DNA of 64,000 nt, from positions 124,001-188,000 of the forward strand of contig BBDW01000004.1 of the NCBI GenBank assembly GCA_001312505.1. Direction: 5' to 3'. The notes beneath the pieces were generated by a model. The model searched no databases. It was given only the letters and a program-made list of their open reading frames with translations, and was not told where the DNA came from. The translations under genes were made by a program, and so were the position numbers. Source of the DNA: Mediterraneibacter faecis JCM 15917 (GTDB lineage: Bacteria; Bacillota; Clostridia; Lachnospirales; Lachnospiraceae). Shown here one piece after another: positions 9,686 through 19,450 of the stretch; the first letter of the stretch is position 1, and the number at the start of each line of letters is the position of its first letter.

Positions 9686-9740
9686 GAGTTCATGAAGGGG
9701 TGCACCACCACGGGTACATTTCTTTCGTGAACTCTTTTTT
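9686..9740 (+). terminator. Second hairpin with T-run before thiS
   Basis: GAGTTCATGAA pairs with TTCGTGAACTC (one G-U pair), then six T, and ends 23 bp before thiS. It is a second intrinsic terminator downstream of the riboswitch terminator, with an unusually large 26-base loop. Confidence 0.6.
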
Positions 9741-9763
9741 CAATTATCCGGAAAGGAGTAGTT

Positions 9764-9961
9764 ATGATTACAGTAAATGGAAAGCAGATCCAGCTGACAT
9801 CTGAAATGAGTGTTGCTGATTATCTGGAGCAGAACAATTACCAGATTAATAGAATCGCAGTTGAAATGAATGAAGAAATTCTTCCGAAATACAGCTATTC
9901 AGAGACAATGCTCAAAGACGGTGACCGTCTGGAGGTTGTGACATTTGTAGGAGGAGGCTGA
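9764..9961 (+). CDS. thiS: Sulfur carrier protein ThiS
   Basis: Ubiquitin-like sulfur carrier of 65 residues. The C-terminus VTFVGGG ends in the Gly-Gly that is adenylated by ThiF and converted to a thiocarboxylate, which donates sulfur to the thiazole made by ThiG. A GGAAAGGAG ribosome site precedes the ATG, and thiF begins 6 bp after the stop. First gene of the TPP-controlled thiazole operon. Confidence 0.93.
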   Translation: MITVNGKQIQLTSEMSVADYLEQNNYQINRIAVEMNEEILPKYSYSETMLKDGDRLEVVTFVGGG

Positions 9962-9967
9962 TATCAG

Positions 9968-10615
9968 ATGGCATCAGAAAGAATATTAAGCAAAGAAGAA
10001 ATCGAAACAGCGCTGAATGAACGCCATTCGCCGGAAAAACAGAAGCTTTTATCAGCCGGTCAGGTGACGATTGCCGGACTTGGTGGACTAGGTTCTAATG
10101 TAGCGTATTCACTTGCACGAATTGGAGTAGGGCATCTGCATCTGATTGATTTTGATGTGGTGGATATTACCAATTTGAATCGGCAGCAGTATTTCATGGA
10201 GCATATCGGAATGTATAAGACCGATGCGCTAAAGTCACTGCTTTTAAAGATCAATCCATATCTGGATATTCGTACAGATTGTGTGAAGGTGACAGAAGAG
10301 AATTTGAAAGAACTGTTTGCGGATGCTCAGATTGTCTGTGAAGCATTTGATAATCCGGTAGCAAAAGCAATGCTGGTGAATGGAATTCTGGAGCATTTTC
10401 CGGAGAAGAAGCTTGTGTCTGCAACAGGTATGGCAGGCTATGAAAGCAGCAATATAATCAGTACTAAGAGAATGATGAAGAACTTTTATTTATGTGGAGA
10501 TCGTGTGACAGAGCCGACTTATGGGAATGGATTAATGGCTCCACGAGTTGCAATCTGCGCAGGGCATGAAGCAAATATGATCACACGTTTGCTTCTTGGA
10601 GAAGAGGATGTATAG
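9968..10615 (+). CDS. thiF: ThiS adenylyltransferase ThiF
   Basis: E1-like enzyme of 215 residues that adenylates the ThiS C-terminus. The nucleotide-binding segment GLGGLGSNVAYSLARIG (about 37-53) and the following DFDVVDITNLNRQQY are typical. It is shorter than E. coli ThiF and belongs to the compact form found with thiGH in Clostridia. Spacing to thiS is 6 bp, consistent with co-translation. Confidence 0.9.
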   Translation: MASERILSKEEIETALNERHSPEKQKLLSAGQVTIAGLGGLGSNVAYSLARIGVGHLHLIDFDVVDITNLNRQQYFMEHIGMYKTDALKSLLLKINPYLDIRTDCVKVTEENLKELFADAQIVCEAFDNPVAKAMLVNGILEHFPEKKLVSATGMAGYESSNIISTKRMMKNFYLCGDRVTEPTYGNGLMAPRVAICAGHEANMITRLLLGEEDV

Positions 10616-10657
10616 AAAGACATCTAAATGAATAAAAAAGAAAGAAGGATTTAAGTT

Positions 10658-11434
10658 ATGAATCAGAAAGATACATTTACACTTGGAGGAAAAGAATTTA
10701 GTTCACGTTTTATTCTGGGATCAGGAAAATTTTCGCTTGATCTTGTGAAAGCATGTGTAGAAAAAGCAGGAGCGCAGATCATTACACTTGCGCTTCGTCG
10801 TGCAAATGAAGGAGGACTTGCGAATATTTTGGATTATATTCCGGAAAATGTAACACTTCTTCCGAATACATCAGGAGCAAGAAATGCAGAGGAAGCAGTT
10901 CGTATTGCAAGACTTTCCAGAGAAGTTGGTTGTGGTAACTTTGTAAAAATCGAAGTTGTCAGAGATTCCAAATATCTTCTTCCTGACAACTATGAGACAA
11001 TCAAGGCAACAGAAATTCTTGCAAAAGAAGGCTTTGTAGTTATGCCATATATGTATCCGGATCTGAATGCGGCAAGAGATCTGGTGAATGCAGGGGGGGC
11101 TGCCTGTGTAATGCCACTTGGGGCACCGATTGGTTCTAACAAAGGACTTTGTACAAAAGACTTCATCCAGATTTTGATTGATGAGATTGATCTGCCGATT
11201 ATTGTAGATGCAGGAATCGGACGTCCATCTCAGGCATGCGAGGCAATGGAAATGGGAGCGGCAGCTGTTATGGCGAATACAGCAATCGCAACAGCAGGAA
11301 ATGTCGAGGAGATGGCTGAGGCATTCAAGAAAGCAATTGAAGCAGGAAGAAGTGCTTATCTTTCAGGTCTTGGAAGAACAATTGAACGAGGTGCAAGTGC
11401 ATCTTCACCATTGACAGGATTTCTGGAAGACTAG
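10658..11434 (+). CDS. thiG: Thiazole synthase ThiG
   Basis: TIM-barrel thiazole synthase, 258 residues, which joins deoxyxylulose phosphate, dehydroglycine and ThiS-bound sulfur. LGSGKFS near the N-terminus, [16 protein letters not shown] and [10 protein letters not shown] are family hallmarks, and the C-terminus ASSPLTGFL is typical. A 7-G run (11093-11099) makes NAGGAAC, where ThiG normally has one Gly. AAAGAAGGA is the ribosome site. It partners with ThiH, whose start is 12 bp downstream. Confidence 0.95.
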   Translation: MNQKDTFTLGGKEFSSRFILGSGKFSLDLVKACVEKAGAQIITLALRRANEGGLANILDYIPENVTLLPNTSGARNAEEAVRIARLSREVGCGNFVKIEVVRDSKYLLPDNYETIKATEILAKEGFVVMPYMYPDLNAARDLVNAGGAACVMPLGAPIGSNKGLCTKDFIQILIDEIDLPIIVDAGIGRPSQACEAMEMGAAAVMANTAIATAGNVEEMAEAFKKAIEAGRSAYLSGLGRTIERGASASSPLTGFLED

Positions 11435-11446
11435 GAGGCAGTTGAG

Positions 11447-12661
11447 ATGAATGATACACATGTTAATGAAAGTATTTTAAGTGAAGAAATACTGGAAGAT
11501 CAGAAGAAAAACAGAATCGATCATATGACATATCTTCCGGGAATGGAGGATATCGGATCAGAAATCATGGATCAGGTGATCGAGCAATGGAAGCCTATGA
11601 TTATAGCAAATATACCGCAGCAGATGTGAAAAATGCACTTGCACATTCCGAACGTACTCCGGAAGATTTTAAAGCATTGTTATCACCGGCAGCCTTCCGT
11701 TTTTGGAAGAGATTGCCAGGCAGCTCAGAAGGAGACAAGAAAACATTTTGGAAACAGTGTGTATATGTTTACACCGATTTATATTGCAAACTATTGTGAA
11801 AACTATTGTATTTATTGTGGATTTAACTGTCATAACAAGATTAACCGCGCACAGTTGAATGCAGAGGAGATTGAGAAAGAAATGGCAGCAATCGCAGAGA
11901 CAGGATTACAGGAAATCCTGATTCTGACAGGGGAAAGCCGCAACAAATCTACAGTAGAGTATATTGGAGAGGCATGCAAGATTGCAAGAAAGTATTTCAA
12001 AGTGATCGGTCTGGAAATCTATCCGGTCAATTCAGATGAGTATGCGTATCTGCATGAATGTGGAGCTGATTATGTGACAGTATTCCAGGAAACATATAAT
12101 TCAGATAAGTACGAGACGCTTCATCTGGCAGGACATAAAAGAATCTTCCCATACCGTGTCAATGCACAGGAGAGAGCAGTGAAAGGTGGTATGCGAGGAG
12201 TTGGATTCGGTGCGCTTTTAGGACTGGATGATTTTAGAAAAGATGCTTTTGCAACAGGATATCACGCATATCTGTTACAGAGAAAATATCCACATGCAGA
12301 AATCGCATTTTCCTGCCCAAGACTTCGCCCGATCATCAATAATGACAGAATCAATCCGATGGATGTTCATGAGCCACAGCTTCTGCAGGTTGTCTGTGCA
12401 TATCGTCTGTTTATGCCATTTGCAAGCATTACAGTTTCAACAAGAGAGTGTGCGCGTGTCAGAGATAATCTTGTAAATATTGCGGCAACTAAGATTTCAG
12501 CAGGGGGGGTAAGTACAGGAATTGGAAGCCATGTGGATGATATCGAGGATAAGGGCGATGACCAGTTTGAGATTTCAGATGAACGTTCGGTAGATGAGGT
12601 TTATGATGCATTATTGAAAAATAATCTCCAGCCGGTTATGAGTGATTATATTTATGTGTAA
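11447..12661 (+). CDS. thiH: 2-iminoacetate synthase ThiH, frame broken
   Basis: Radical-SAM tyrosine lyase that makes the dehydroglycine used by ThiG. The iron-sulfur motif CENYCIYC is visible near codon 123. The text reads as a full-length ThiH only if three one-base losses are restored: near 11585 (between DQVIE and MEAYDY), near 11693 (SPAA/PFLEE) and near 11721 (ARQ/AQKETRK). After these the rest is intact to YIYV. A 7-G run at 12503-12509 gives SAGGVST. The operon needs ThiH, so sequence error is more likely than decay. Confidence 0.88.
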
Positions 12662-12662
12662 G

Positions 12663-13250
12663 ATGAAATGCAATTTATCGGAGATGGATTTGAAAATTAT
12701 AGCTGTCAGTAATAGAAAACTGTGCGAAAGACCATTTTTGGAGCAGATTGAACGGGTTTGTCAGATGAAACCGCAGGCAATTATTTTGCGTGAAAAAGAT
12801 CTGTCAGAAGAGGAATATCGGATTCTGTCAGAAGAAGTTCTGTCTGTTTGCAAGAAATATGAGATTCCGTGTATTTTACATAAGTTCTGGAAAACAGCAT
12901 TGGAATTGGAATGTACATCTGTACATCTGCCATTGCCGGAATTAAGGAAACTTCCGGAAGGTGTGAAAGAACAATTTCAAAGAATCGGTACTTCCGTTCA
13001 TTCAGTGGAAGATGCAAAGGAAGCAGAAAGACTTGGTGTGTCTTACATGACAGCAGGACATATTTATGTTACAGATTGCAAGAAAGGTTTGGCACCGAGA
13101 GGGCTTGGATTCTTAAAAGATGTCTGCAGTACTGTGAATGTTCCGGTATATGCGATTGGTGGAATCAAGTTTGATGAAAAACAGTGGGAAGAATTGAAAC
13201 AAAATGGTGCTTCCGGAGGATGCATTATGTCCGGAATGATGGAACTATAA
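12663..13250 (+). CDS. thiE: Thiamine-phosphate synthase / TenI-like protein
   Basis: TIM-barrel protein of about 195 residues of the ThiE/TenI family. The AIILREKDLSEEEY stretch, LHKFWK, GTSVHSVEDA, TAGHIYVTDCKKG and AIGGI follow the family order. ThiE condenses thiazole phosphate with HMP-PP; TenI relatives isomerise the thiazole instead, and the short, divergent sequence does not settle which. The ATG at 12663 is one base after the thiH stop; an internal ATG at 12684 is the alternative. It closes the operon. No thiC, thiD or thiM is in the window. Confidence 0.78.
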   Translation: MKCNLSEMDLKIIAVSNRKLCERPFLEQIERVCQMKPQAIILREKDLSEEEYRILSEEVLSVCKKYEIPCILHKFWKTALELECTSVHLPLPELRKLPEGVKEQFQRIGTSVHSVEDAKEAERLGVSYMTAGHIYVTDCKKGLAPRGLGFLKDVCSTVNVPVYAIGGIKFDEKQWEELKQNGASGGCIMSGMMEL

Positions 13251-13297
13251 ACCATGAGATATCATGAAATAGAATTAATGAAGCAATACAAATTAAC

Positions 13298-13328
13298 TTG
13301 ACCTGAACCGGGCTTTACATAGTATAAT
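13298..13328 (+). promoter_or_regulatory. Promoter-like sequence between thi and lar genes
   Basis: TTGACC (13298-13303), a rather long 19-bp spacer, TATAAT (13323-13328). The predicted start falls inside the following hairpin, so it may be a decoy or drive a very short RNA. Confidence 0.4.
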
Positions 13329-13329
13329 A

Positions 13330-13379
13330 AATGCACTTGATTACGAGGATTTATGAAATTGTAATTGGGTGCATTTTTT
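13330..13379 (+). terminator. Rho-independent terminator after the thi operon
   Basis: AATGCAC...GTGCATT stem with an inner GATTAC/GTAATT pairing, followed by six T. It is 80 bp after the thiE stop. Confidence 0.65.
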
Positions 13380-13437
13380 GCATGAAAAGAATTACGATTG
13401 ATAGAAAAAATCAGAACAGCAAGAAGGTAAAGACAGG

Positions 13438-13579
13438 GTTACTGTTCATTCCCTGTCAATCACTCCGCTGATTGACACGGAGGATGCGTGTTTTGACTTG
13501 AATGCATCTCGCCCCCATCGCCAAAGGCGATTTAAAATGGCGAGATGCGTTGCTGGTCGCACATCGTGTGAACAGTAAC
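13438..13579 (+). repeat. Palindromic MITE-like element, type A copy 2
   Basis: 142 bp, same ends GTTACTGTTCA / TGAACAGTAAC and same nested hairpins as the copy at 9284, with a few substitutions. The internal C run is 5 long (13512-13516). It ends 17 bp before the larE start, right against its ribosome site. Confidence 0.9.
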
Positions 13580-13596
13580 AAGACAGGAGGAAAAAG

Positions 13597-14421
13597 ATGC
13601 AGGATGAATTACATAATAAATTAGCACATTTAAAAGAGTACATAAAAGAACTGGACAGTGTTGCGATTGCATTTTCCAGTGGAGTTGATTCTACATTTTT
13701 ATTAAAGGTGGCACATGAGATATTGGGAGATAATGTGATGGCGATCACAGTACAATCCGGTTCCTTTCCAAAGAGAGAACTAAATGAGGCAATTGCATTT
13801 TGCAAAAAAGAAGATATTCGTCATAAGGTCTGTCAGGTGGATGAAATGAAGATTGAAGGATTTTCTCAGAACCCACCGAACAGATGTTATTTATGCAAGC
13901 ATGCACTGTTTGAAAAGATTGGAGTAATTGCAGAGAAAAATGAAATTGCTTATGTTGCAGAAGGTTCTAATATGGATGATCTTGGCGACTACAGACCGGG
14001 GGGGCTTCAGGCTGTGGCGGAATTAGGAGTAAAAAGTCCACTGCGCGAAGTAGGACTTACAAAAACGGAGATTCGTGAATTGTCAAAAGAGATGGGACTT
14101 TCAACCTGGGAAAAGCCATCTTTTGCCTGTCTGGCTTCAAGATTTGTATACGGAGAAACAATCAGCAAAGAGAAGTTGATCATGGTGGAAAACGCGGAAC
14201 AGTTATTGCTTGAACATGGCTTCCGGCAATTTCGTGTCCGTATGCATGGAAGGATGGCGAGGATCGAAGTAATGCCGGAAGAGTTTTTGAAGTTGCTTCA
14301 GGAAGAAGTCCGTGAGGATATTGTAAAACAATTTAAGCAGTTCGGATTCACTTATGTTACAATGGATCTAACAGGGTACAGAATGGGAAGTATGAATGAA
14401 ACCCTGGATAAGAAGAATTAG
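13597..14421 (+). CDS. larE: LarE, pyridinium-3,5-biscarboxylate sulfurtransferase
   Basis: ATP-dependent sulfur transferase, 274 residues, which builds the pincer ligand of the nickel cofactor of lactate racemase-type enzymes. The PP-loop motif AFSSGVDST (about 25-33) binds ATP. Cys in NRCYLCKHALF and FACLASR are candidate sulfur donors. A 7-G run (14000-14006) gives RPGGLQA where LarE proteins usually have one Gly. AGGAGG lies ahead of the ATG. Followed at 15 bp by larB. Confidence 0.9.
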   Translation: MQDELHNKLAHLKEYIKELDSVAIAFSSGVDSTFLLKVAHEILGDNVMAITVQSGSFPKRELNEAIAFCKKEDIRHKVCQVDEMKIEGFSQNPPNRCYLCKHALFEKIGVIAEKNEIAYVAEGSNMDDLGDYRPGGLQAVAELGVKSPLREVGLTKTEIRELSKEMGLSTWEKPSFACLASRFVYGETISKEKLIMVENAEQLLLEHGFRQFRVRMHGRMARIEVMPEEFLKLLQEEVREDIVKQFKQFGFTYVTMDLTGYRMGSMNETLDKKN

Positions 14422-14436
14422 AATGAGGCGAAAAAG

Positions 14437-15201
14437 ATGGAACAAAAGGAAATGATAGATCTTTTAAGACAGGTAGCATCCGGAACAATGGATGTAGAAC
14501 AGGCAGCTTTGAAGTTAAAAGAAGAGCCTTTTGAAGATCTTGGTTTTGCCAAGATTGACCATCACAGAGCCATGCGCCAGGGTGTGGCAGAAGTGATTTA
14601 TGGAGAAGGAAAAACACCGGAACAGATTTTCCGGATTGCAGAAGCAATGAAGGAAAAGGGACAGAAAGCAGTCCTGATCACAAGAATGAATAAGGAGTCA
14701 GCAATTTACGTGGGAGAACGCCTGGAACTTCAATATGATGAAGCCAGCCGGATTGGGTTTATAGGCGAAGCACCAATAAAAGATGGAGACGGGAAAATAG
14801 TTGTGGCAACAGGCGGGACAAGCGATATCCCTGTTGCAGAAGAGGCTGCAAGAACAGCAGAGACACTTGGAAATGAAGTGGTCCGTTTATATGATGTAGG
14901 TGTCGCAGGAGTACATCGTCTGCTTGGACATCTCGACGAATTAATGGAAGCTCGTGTCATTATTGCTGTAGCCGGAATGGAAGGAGCACTCGCCAGTGTG
15001 ATTGGAGGACTGGTGGATTGCCCGGTGATCGCAGTTCCGACAAGTGTTGGATATGGAGCATCTTTCGGTGGCGTATCAGCACTTCTTTCTATGTTGAATT
15101 CTTGTGCAAGCGGAGTGAGTGTTGTAAATATCGATAATGGATTTGGCGCGGGATTTCTTGCGAGCCGGATCAATCACATAGAGAGGAGAACGAAGGAATG
15201 A
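14437..15201 (+). CDS. larB: LarB, nicotinate dinucleotide carboxylase/hydrolase
   Basis: 254 residues, related to the PurE (AIR carboxylase) fold: ATGGTSDIPVAEEAA and SVGYGASFGG mark the active-site strands. LarB carboxylates nicotinic acid adenine dinucleotide and releases the mononucleotide, the first step of nickel-pincer cofactor synthesis. Its stop overlaps the larC start by 4 bp (ATGA), so the two are translationally coupled. Confidence 0.92.
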   Translation: MEQKEMIDLLRQVASGTMDVEQAALKLKEEPFEDLGFAKIDHHRAMRQGVAEVIYGEGKTPEQIFRIAEAMKEKGQKAVLITRMNKESAIYVGERLELQYDEASRIGFIGEAPIKDGDGKIVVATGGTSDIPVAEEAARTAETLGNEVVRLYDVGVAGVHRLLGHLDELMEARVIIAVAGMEGALASVIGGLVDCPVIAVPTSVGYGASFGGVSALLSMLNSCASGVSVVNIDNGFGAGFLASRINHIERRTKE

Positions 15202-16429
15202 GGACATTATATTTAGACTGTGGGATGGGAGCAGCAGGGGATATGCTGACGGCTTCATTATTGCAATTGTTTTCAGAACCTGTAAAACAGGTGAAAAAGT
15301 TGAATGATCTGAAAATCCCGGGGGGGGTAAAATATCAGTTGGTGGCGTGTACAAGAGGCGGAATCAGAGGATATCAGGTCCGCGTGTTTGTGAAAGGACA
15401 GGAAGAAGAGAATCCTCATATGCAGACGGAAGAGCAGATCGGACATAAATCAGAAGAACCAGAGAAGCATACACAAGAACACGGACATCACTCAATGTCT
15501 CAGATCGTTCGTCTGATCAATCGGTTAAAAATTGAAGATCAGGTAAAACAGGACGCAGTTGCAGTTTATAAATTGATTGCAAAGGCGGAAGGAAAGGCGC
15601 ATGGTCAGCGCATGGATGAAATCCATTTCCATGAGGTTGGGACGATGGATGCAGTGCTGATGTTGTGGCTGTCTGCTATTTGCTGAATGAACTTCAGGTG
15701 GATCAGATTCTTGCATCACCGGTTCGTGTCGGATATGGTCATGTGAAATGTGCACATGGAATCCTTCCGGTGCCGGCACCGGCAACAGCGTATCTGATGA
15801 AAGAAATTCCAATGTATGCAGGAGACCTGGAGGGAGAATTCTGTACACCGACAGGAGCCGCACTTCTGAAGCATTTTGTTAAAAAGTATGAACAGATGCC
15901 GGTTCTGCAGATGGAAGAAATCGGTTATGGTTTTGGAAAAAGAGAGTATGAAAGACTGAACTGTGTGCGTGCGATTCTTGGAGAAACGCAAGACAAGGTA
16001 GAAGAAGAAATCCTAGAACTGTGCTGTAATCTGGATGATATGACTTCGGAAGAAATCGGGTATGCGACAGAGCTTCTGATCAAAGAAGGCGCATTGGATG
16101 TTTACACATCCTCCATTCAGATGAAGAAAAACCGGCCGGGGGGGATTCTGCTTACATGTATGTGCAGGGCAGAGCAGAAAGAGTATTTTCTACAGCTGAT
16201 ATTCAAACACACTTCAACACTTGGTGTCAGAGAGTATTTTTGTAGAAGATATGGACTTAAGCGGAAAATAGACGAAGTGCAGACAGAATATGGAACCGTT
16301 CATGTGAAGAGAGCATCCGGATATGGAGTGGTGAAAGAAAAACTCGAGTATGATGATGTTTCCAAAATTGCAGAAGAACATAGCTGGTCTGTAGCAGAGG
16401 CAAGAAATAGGATCTATGGAAAATTATAA
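15198..16429 (+). CDS. larC: LarC, nickel insertion protein, frame broken
   Basis: CTP-dependent nickel insertase that completes the pincer cofactor. It starts with [26 protein letters not shown] is the LarC signature; the LarC2 part begins around [14 protein letters not shown]. The frame changes near 15654 (MDAV / [10 protein letters not shown]), consistent with one lost G. In Lactobacillus plantarum LarC is known to be made by programmed frameshifting from larC1/larC2, so a natural shift is an alternative, though here the break lies early, near codon 152. G runs at 15320-15327 (8) and 16138-16144 (7) give PGG where one Gly is usual at the second site. It overlaps uvrC by 14 bp. Confidence 0.88.
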
Positions 16430-18274
16430 TTTTAATATACAGGAAGAATTGAAAAAGCTTCCGGGAAGGCCGGGAGTCTATCTGATGCATGATGAGACGG
16501 ATCAGATTATCTATGTCGGAAAAGCAATCAGCCTGAAAAACCGTGTGCGGCAGTATTTTCAAAGCAGCAGGAATAAAGGGGGGGTTAAGATCGAACAGAT
16601 GGTAACACATATCCGCCGCTTTGAATATATTGTGACAGATTCGGAACTGGAAGCACTTGTTCTGGAATGTAATCTGATCAAGGAACATCGGCCCAAATAT
16701 AATACGATGCTGATGGATGACAAGGCCTATCCATTCATCAAGGTGACAACAGGAGAGGAATACCCTCGTATTATGCTGGCACGTCAGATGAAAAAAGATA
16801 AGGCACGTTATTTCGGTCCCTATACAAGCTCACAGGCGGTGCGTGATACAATTGATCTGATCCATAAGCTGTATCATATAAGAAGCTGTAATCGTTCACT
16901 TCCAAAAGACATTGGAAAAGAGCGTCCGTGTCTGAATTATCATATCAAGCAGTGTGAGGCACCGTGCCAGGGATACATTTCCCGGGAAGAATACCGGAAA
17001 TCCATTGATGAGGTGATCCGTTTTCTAAATGGAAATTTTGATATGATTTTAAAAGATCTGGAAGATAAGATGATGGCCGCTTCGGAGGCACTGGAATTTG
17101 AGAAAGCAATCGAATATAGAGAGTTATTAAATAGTGTGAAAAAGGTGGCTCAGAAACAGAAGATTACAGATTCCAGTGGGGAAGACAGAGATGTCATGGC
17201 AGTTGCATGCCAGGACGAAGATGCAGTTGTACAGGTCTTTTTTATCCGTGGCGGAAGATTGATCGGGAGAGACCATTTCTATCTGAGAATCAGCGAAGAG
17301 GATAAAAATCGGAAATTCTTAACAGTTTTATCAAACAGTATTATGCAGGAACCCCTTTTCTTCCAGGTGAGCTGATGCTGCCGGAAGAAATCGAAGAGCA
17401 GGAACTTCTTGAATCCTGGCTGAGCGCGAAGAAGGGGGGGCAGAAAGTAACGATCCGTGTGCCGAAGAAAGGTACAAAAGAAAAGCTGGTAGAACTGGCG
17501 GAAGAGAATGCGAGGATGGTTCTGTCTAAAGATAAAGAGCGGCTAAAGAGGGAAGAAGGACGTACGATTGGTGCAGTGAAGGAGATAGCATCTTTACTGG
17601 GGCTGGAAAAGATCGTCCGTATGGAAGCATATGATATTTCTAATACAAATGGTTTCGAATCGGTAGGCTCTATGGTTGTCTATGAGAAAGGAAAACCAAA
17701 GCGGAATGATTACAGGAAGTTCAAAATCAAGAGCGTGAAAGGACCAGATGATTATGCGAGCATGCGAGAAGTTCTTACGCGTCGTTTTACACATGGATTA
17801 AAAGAACGTGAGGAGAATGCGGAAGCTGGGAAATTTACAACATTTCCGGATTTGATTCTGATGGATGGAGGCCGTGGACAGGTAAATATTGCATTGCAGG
17901 TGCTTGATGAGTTGAAGCTGAATATTCCGGTCTGTGGTATGGTGAAAGATGACAATCATAGAACAAGAGGATTATATTATAATAATGTGGAAATCCCGAT
18001 TGACCGCAATTCAGAAGCATTTAAACTGATCACAAGAATTCAGGATGAAGCCCATCGGTTTGCAATCGAGTTCCACAGGCAGCTGCGTGGCAAAGGGCAG
18101 GTACATTCCGTTTTGGATGATATTGAAGGAATCGGTCCGGCCAGAAGAAAGGCATTGATGCGGCATTATCTGAGCCTGGATGCAATCCGGAGCGCAACAG
18201 TAGAAGAACTGGCGCAGCTTCCGTCAATGAATGAGAAGGCAGCAGAATCGGTTTATCAATTCTTTCATGATTAA
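16416..18274 (+). CDS. uvrC: Excinuclease ABC subunit UvrC, frame broken
   Basis: Nucleotide-excision repair nuclease, about 619 residues. It has an N-terminal GIY-YIG domain (GVYLMH...IIYVGKA), a UvrBC coiled coil (about 205-240), an RNase H-like C-terminal nuclease ([18 protein letters not shown]) and a helix-hairpin-helix end ([17 protein letters not shown]). One T appears lost near 17326-17329, splitting FLTVF and [15 protein letters not shown]. Two 7-G runs (16578-16584, 17434-17440) give KGGVKIE and KKGGQKV. The 14-bp overlap with larC suggests it is transcribed with the lar genes. Confidence 0.93.
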
Positions 18275-18317
18275 GGGTTTTATCGAAAAGAAAATCATGA
18301 TATACTTATGTACAGGC

Positions 18318-18437
18318 GATGGGACATGTAGGGAAATGTTGGATTTATGCGAGCAGTAAGTATCATATATCTCTTGAGCTTATCAAGGCAGCATGTCTGA
18401 AACGAAAAGAGATACAGGAAAAGGAGATTACAAGATG
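18318..18437 (+). CDS. Possible small ORF coupled to hprK
   Basis: About 39 codons beginning MGHVGK and including YASSKYHISLEL and KAACLKRKEI. Its stop codon overlaps the hprK start as ATGA, the usual arrangement for translational coupling. I do not recognise a family and there is no clear ribosome site, so it may be chance or the tail of a decayed gene. Confidence 0.2.
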
Positions 18438-19364
18438 AGTGGTGTGAAATTAACCGATATCGTTGAAAAGATGAATCTGAAAAATCTCACTCCGGAAGTA
18501 GATATCACAGAACGTGAAGTTCTTGTTCCGGATGTGAACAGACCGGCACTTCAGCTGGCAGGATTTTTCGATCATTTTGATCTGAATCGTGTACAGATTA
18601 TAGGGAATGTAGAGTGTGCCTATCTGGAGACTTTGGAAGAAGAGAAAAGAGTTGAGATTTATCAGAAACTTCTGGAACATAAAGTACCATGTATTATTTT
18701 CAGCAATGAACTTCAGCCGGATGAAAGCTTCATTGAGATTGCTCAGAAAAATGATATTCCGGTATTCGGTACATGTAAGAAGACATCCTCCTTTATGGGA
18801 GAACTGATCCGTTGGCTGAATGTAAAACTTGCTCCGTGCATTTCCATTCATGGAGTGCTTGTTGACGTATATGGTGTCGGAGTTCTGATCATGGGAGAAA
18901 GTGGAATCGGTAAGAGCGAAGCAGCTCTTGAACTAATCAAGCGTGGACATCGTCTTGTGACGGATGATGTGGTTGAGATCCGCAAAGTCAGTGACGATAC
19001 ACTGGTTGGTTCTGCACCGGATATCACAAGACATTTTATCGAGCTGCGTGGTATCGGAATCGTGGATGTAAAGTCTATGTTCGGTGTACAGAGCGTAAGA
19101 GAAACACAGAATATCGATCTGGTCATTACTCTGGAAGACTGGAGCAGAGAGAAAGAATACGACAGACTTGGTCTGGAGGAGGAATATACAGAATTCCTTG
19201 GAAACCGAGTTGTCTGCCATAATATTCCGATCCGTCCGGGACGTAATCTGGCGATCATCGTAGAATCTGCTGCAGTTAACCACAGACAGAAGCAGATGGG
19301 ATACAACGCTGCACAGGAATTGTACAAACGTGTGCAGGAGAATCTGGCAAAGAGAAGAAAATAA
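18435..19364 (+). CDS. hprK: HPr kinase/phosphorylase
   Basis: Bifunctional enzyme of about 310 residues that phosphorylates and dephosphorylates HPr at Ser46, the master switch of carbon catabolite control in Firmicutes. The P-loop MGESGIGKS lies at about 153-161 and the signature IELRGIGIVDVKSMFG at about 203-218. The ATG at 18435 has AAAGGAG eight bases upstream; an in-frame ATG at 18393 is less likely. Being followed by a ROK glucokinase fits a sugar-control unit. Confidence 0.95.
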   Translation: MSGVKLTDIVEKMNLKNLTPEVDITEREVLVPDVNRPALQLAGFFDHFDLNRVQIIGNVECAYLETLEEEKRVEIYQKLLEHKVPCIIFSNELQPDESFIEIAQKNDIPVFGTCKKTSSFMGELIRWLNVKLAPCISIHGVLVDVYGVGVLIMGESGIGKSEAALELIKRGHRLVTDDVVEIRKVSDDTLVGSAPDITRHFIELRGIGIVDVKSMFGVQSVRETQNIDLVITLEDWSREKEYDRLGLEEEYTEFLGNRVVCHNIPIRPGRNLAIIVESAAVNHRQKQMGYNAAQELYKRVQENLAKRRK

Positions 19365-19383
19365 AACAAAAGAGAAACAGAGG

Positions 19384-19417
19384 ATGCGGTACAAATGTTA
19401 CAGAGTACCGCATTCTT
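19384..19417 (+). terminator. Hairpin between hprK and the ROK gene
   Basis: ATGCGGTAC pairs perfectly with GTACCGCAT around a 12-base loop, followed by only a short T-rich stretch (TCTTAT). Possibly a weak terminator. Confidence 0.45.
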
Positions 19418-19450
19418 ATGTGAAATATAAAAAGAAACGGAGATAGATTT

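Noticed and set aside
9693-9730. A threonine-rich leader peptide controlling thiS
   Set aside because: Twelve codons, no convincing ribosome site, and the operon is already explained by a TPP riboswitch; mentioned only as part of the tandem-terminator finding.
13298-13379. An independent small RNA between thiE and larE
   Set aside because: The promoter-like boxes have a 19-bp spacer and the start would fall inside the terminator stem, so the hairpin is more simply the end of the thi operon.
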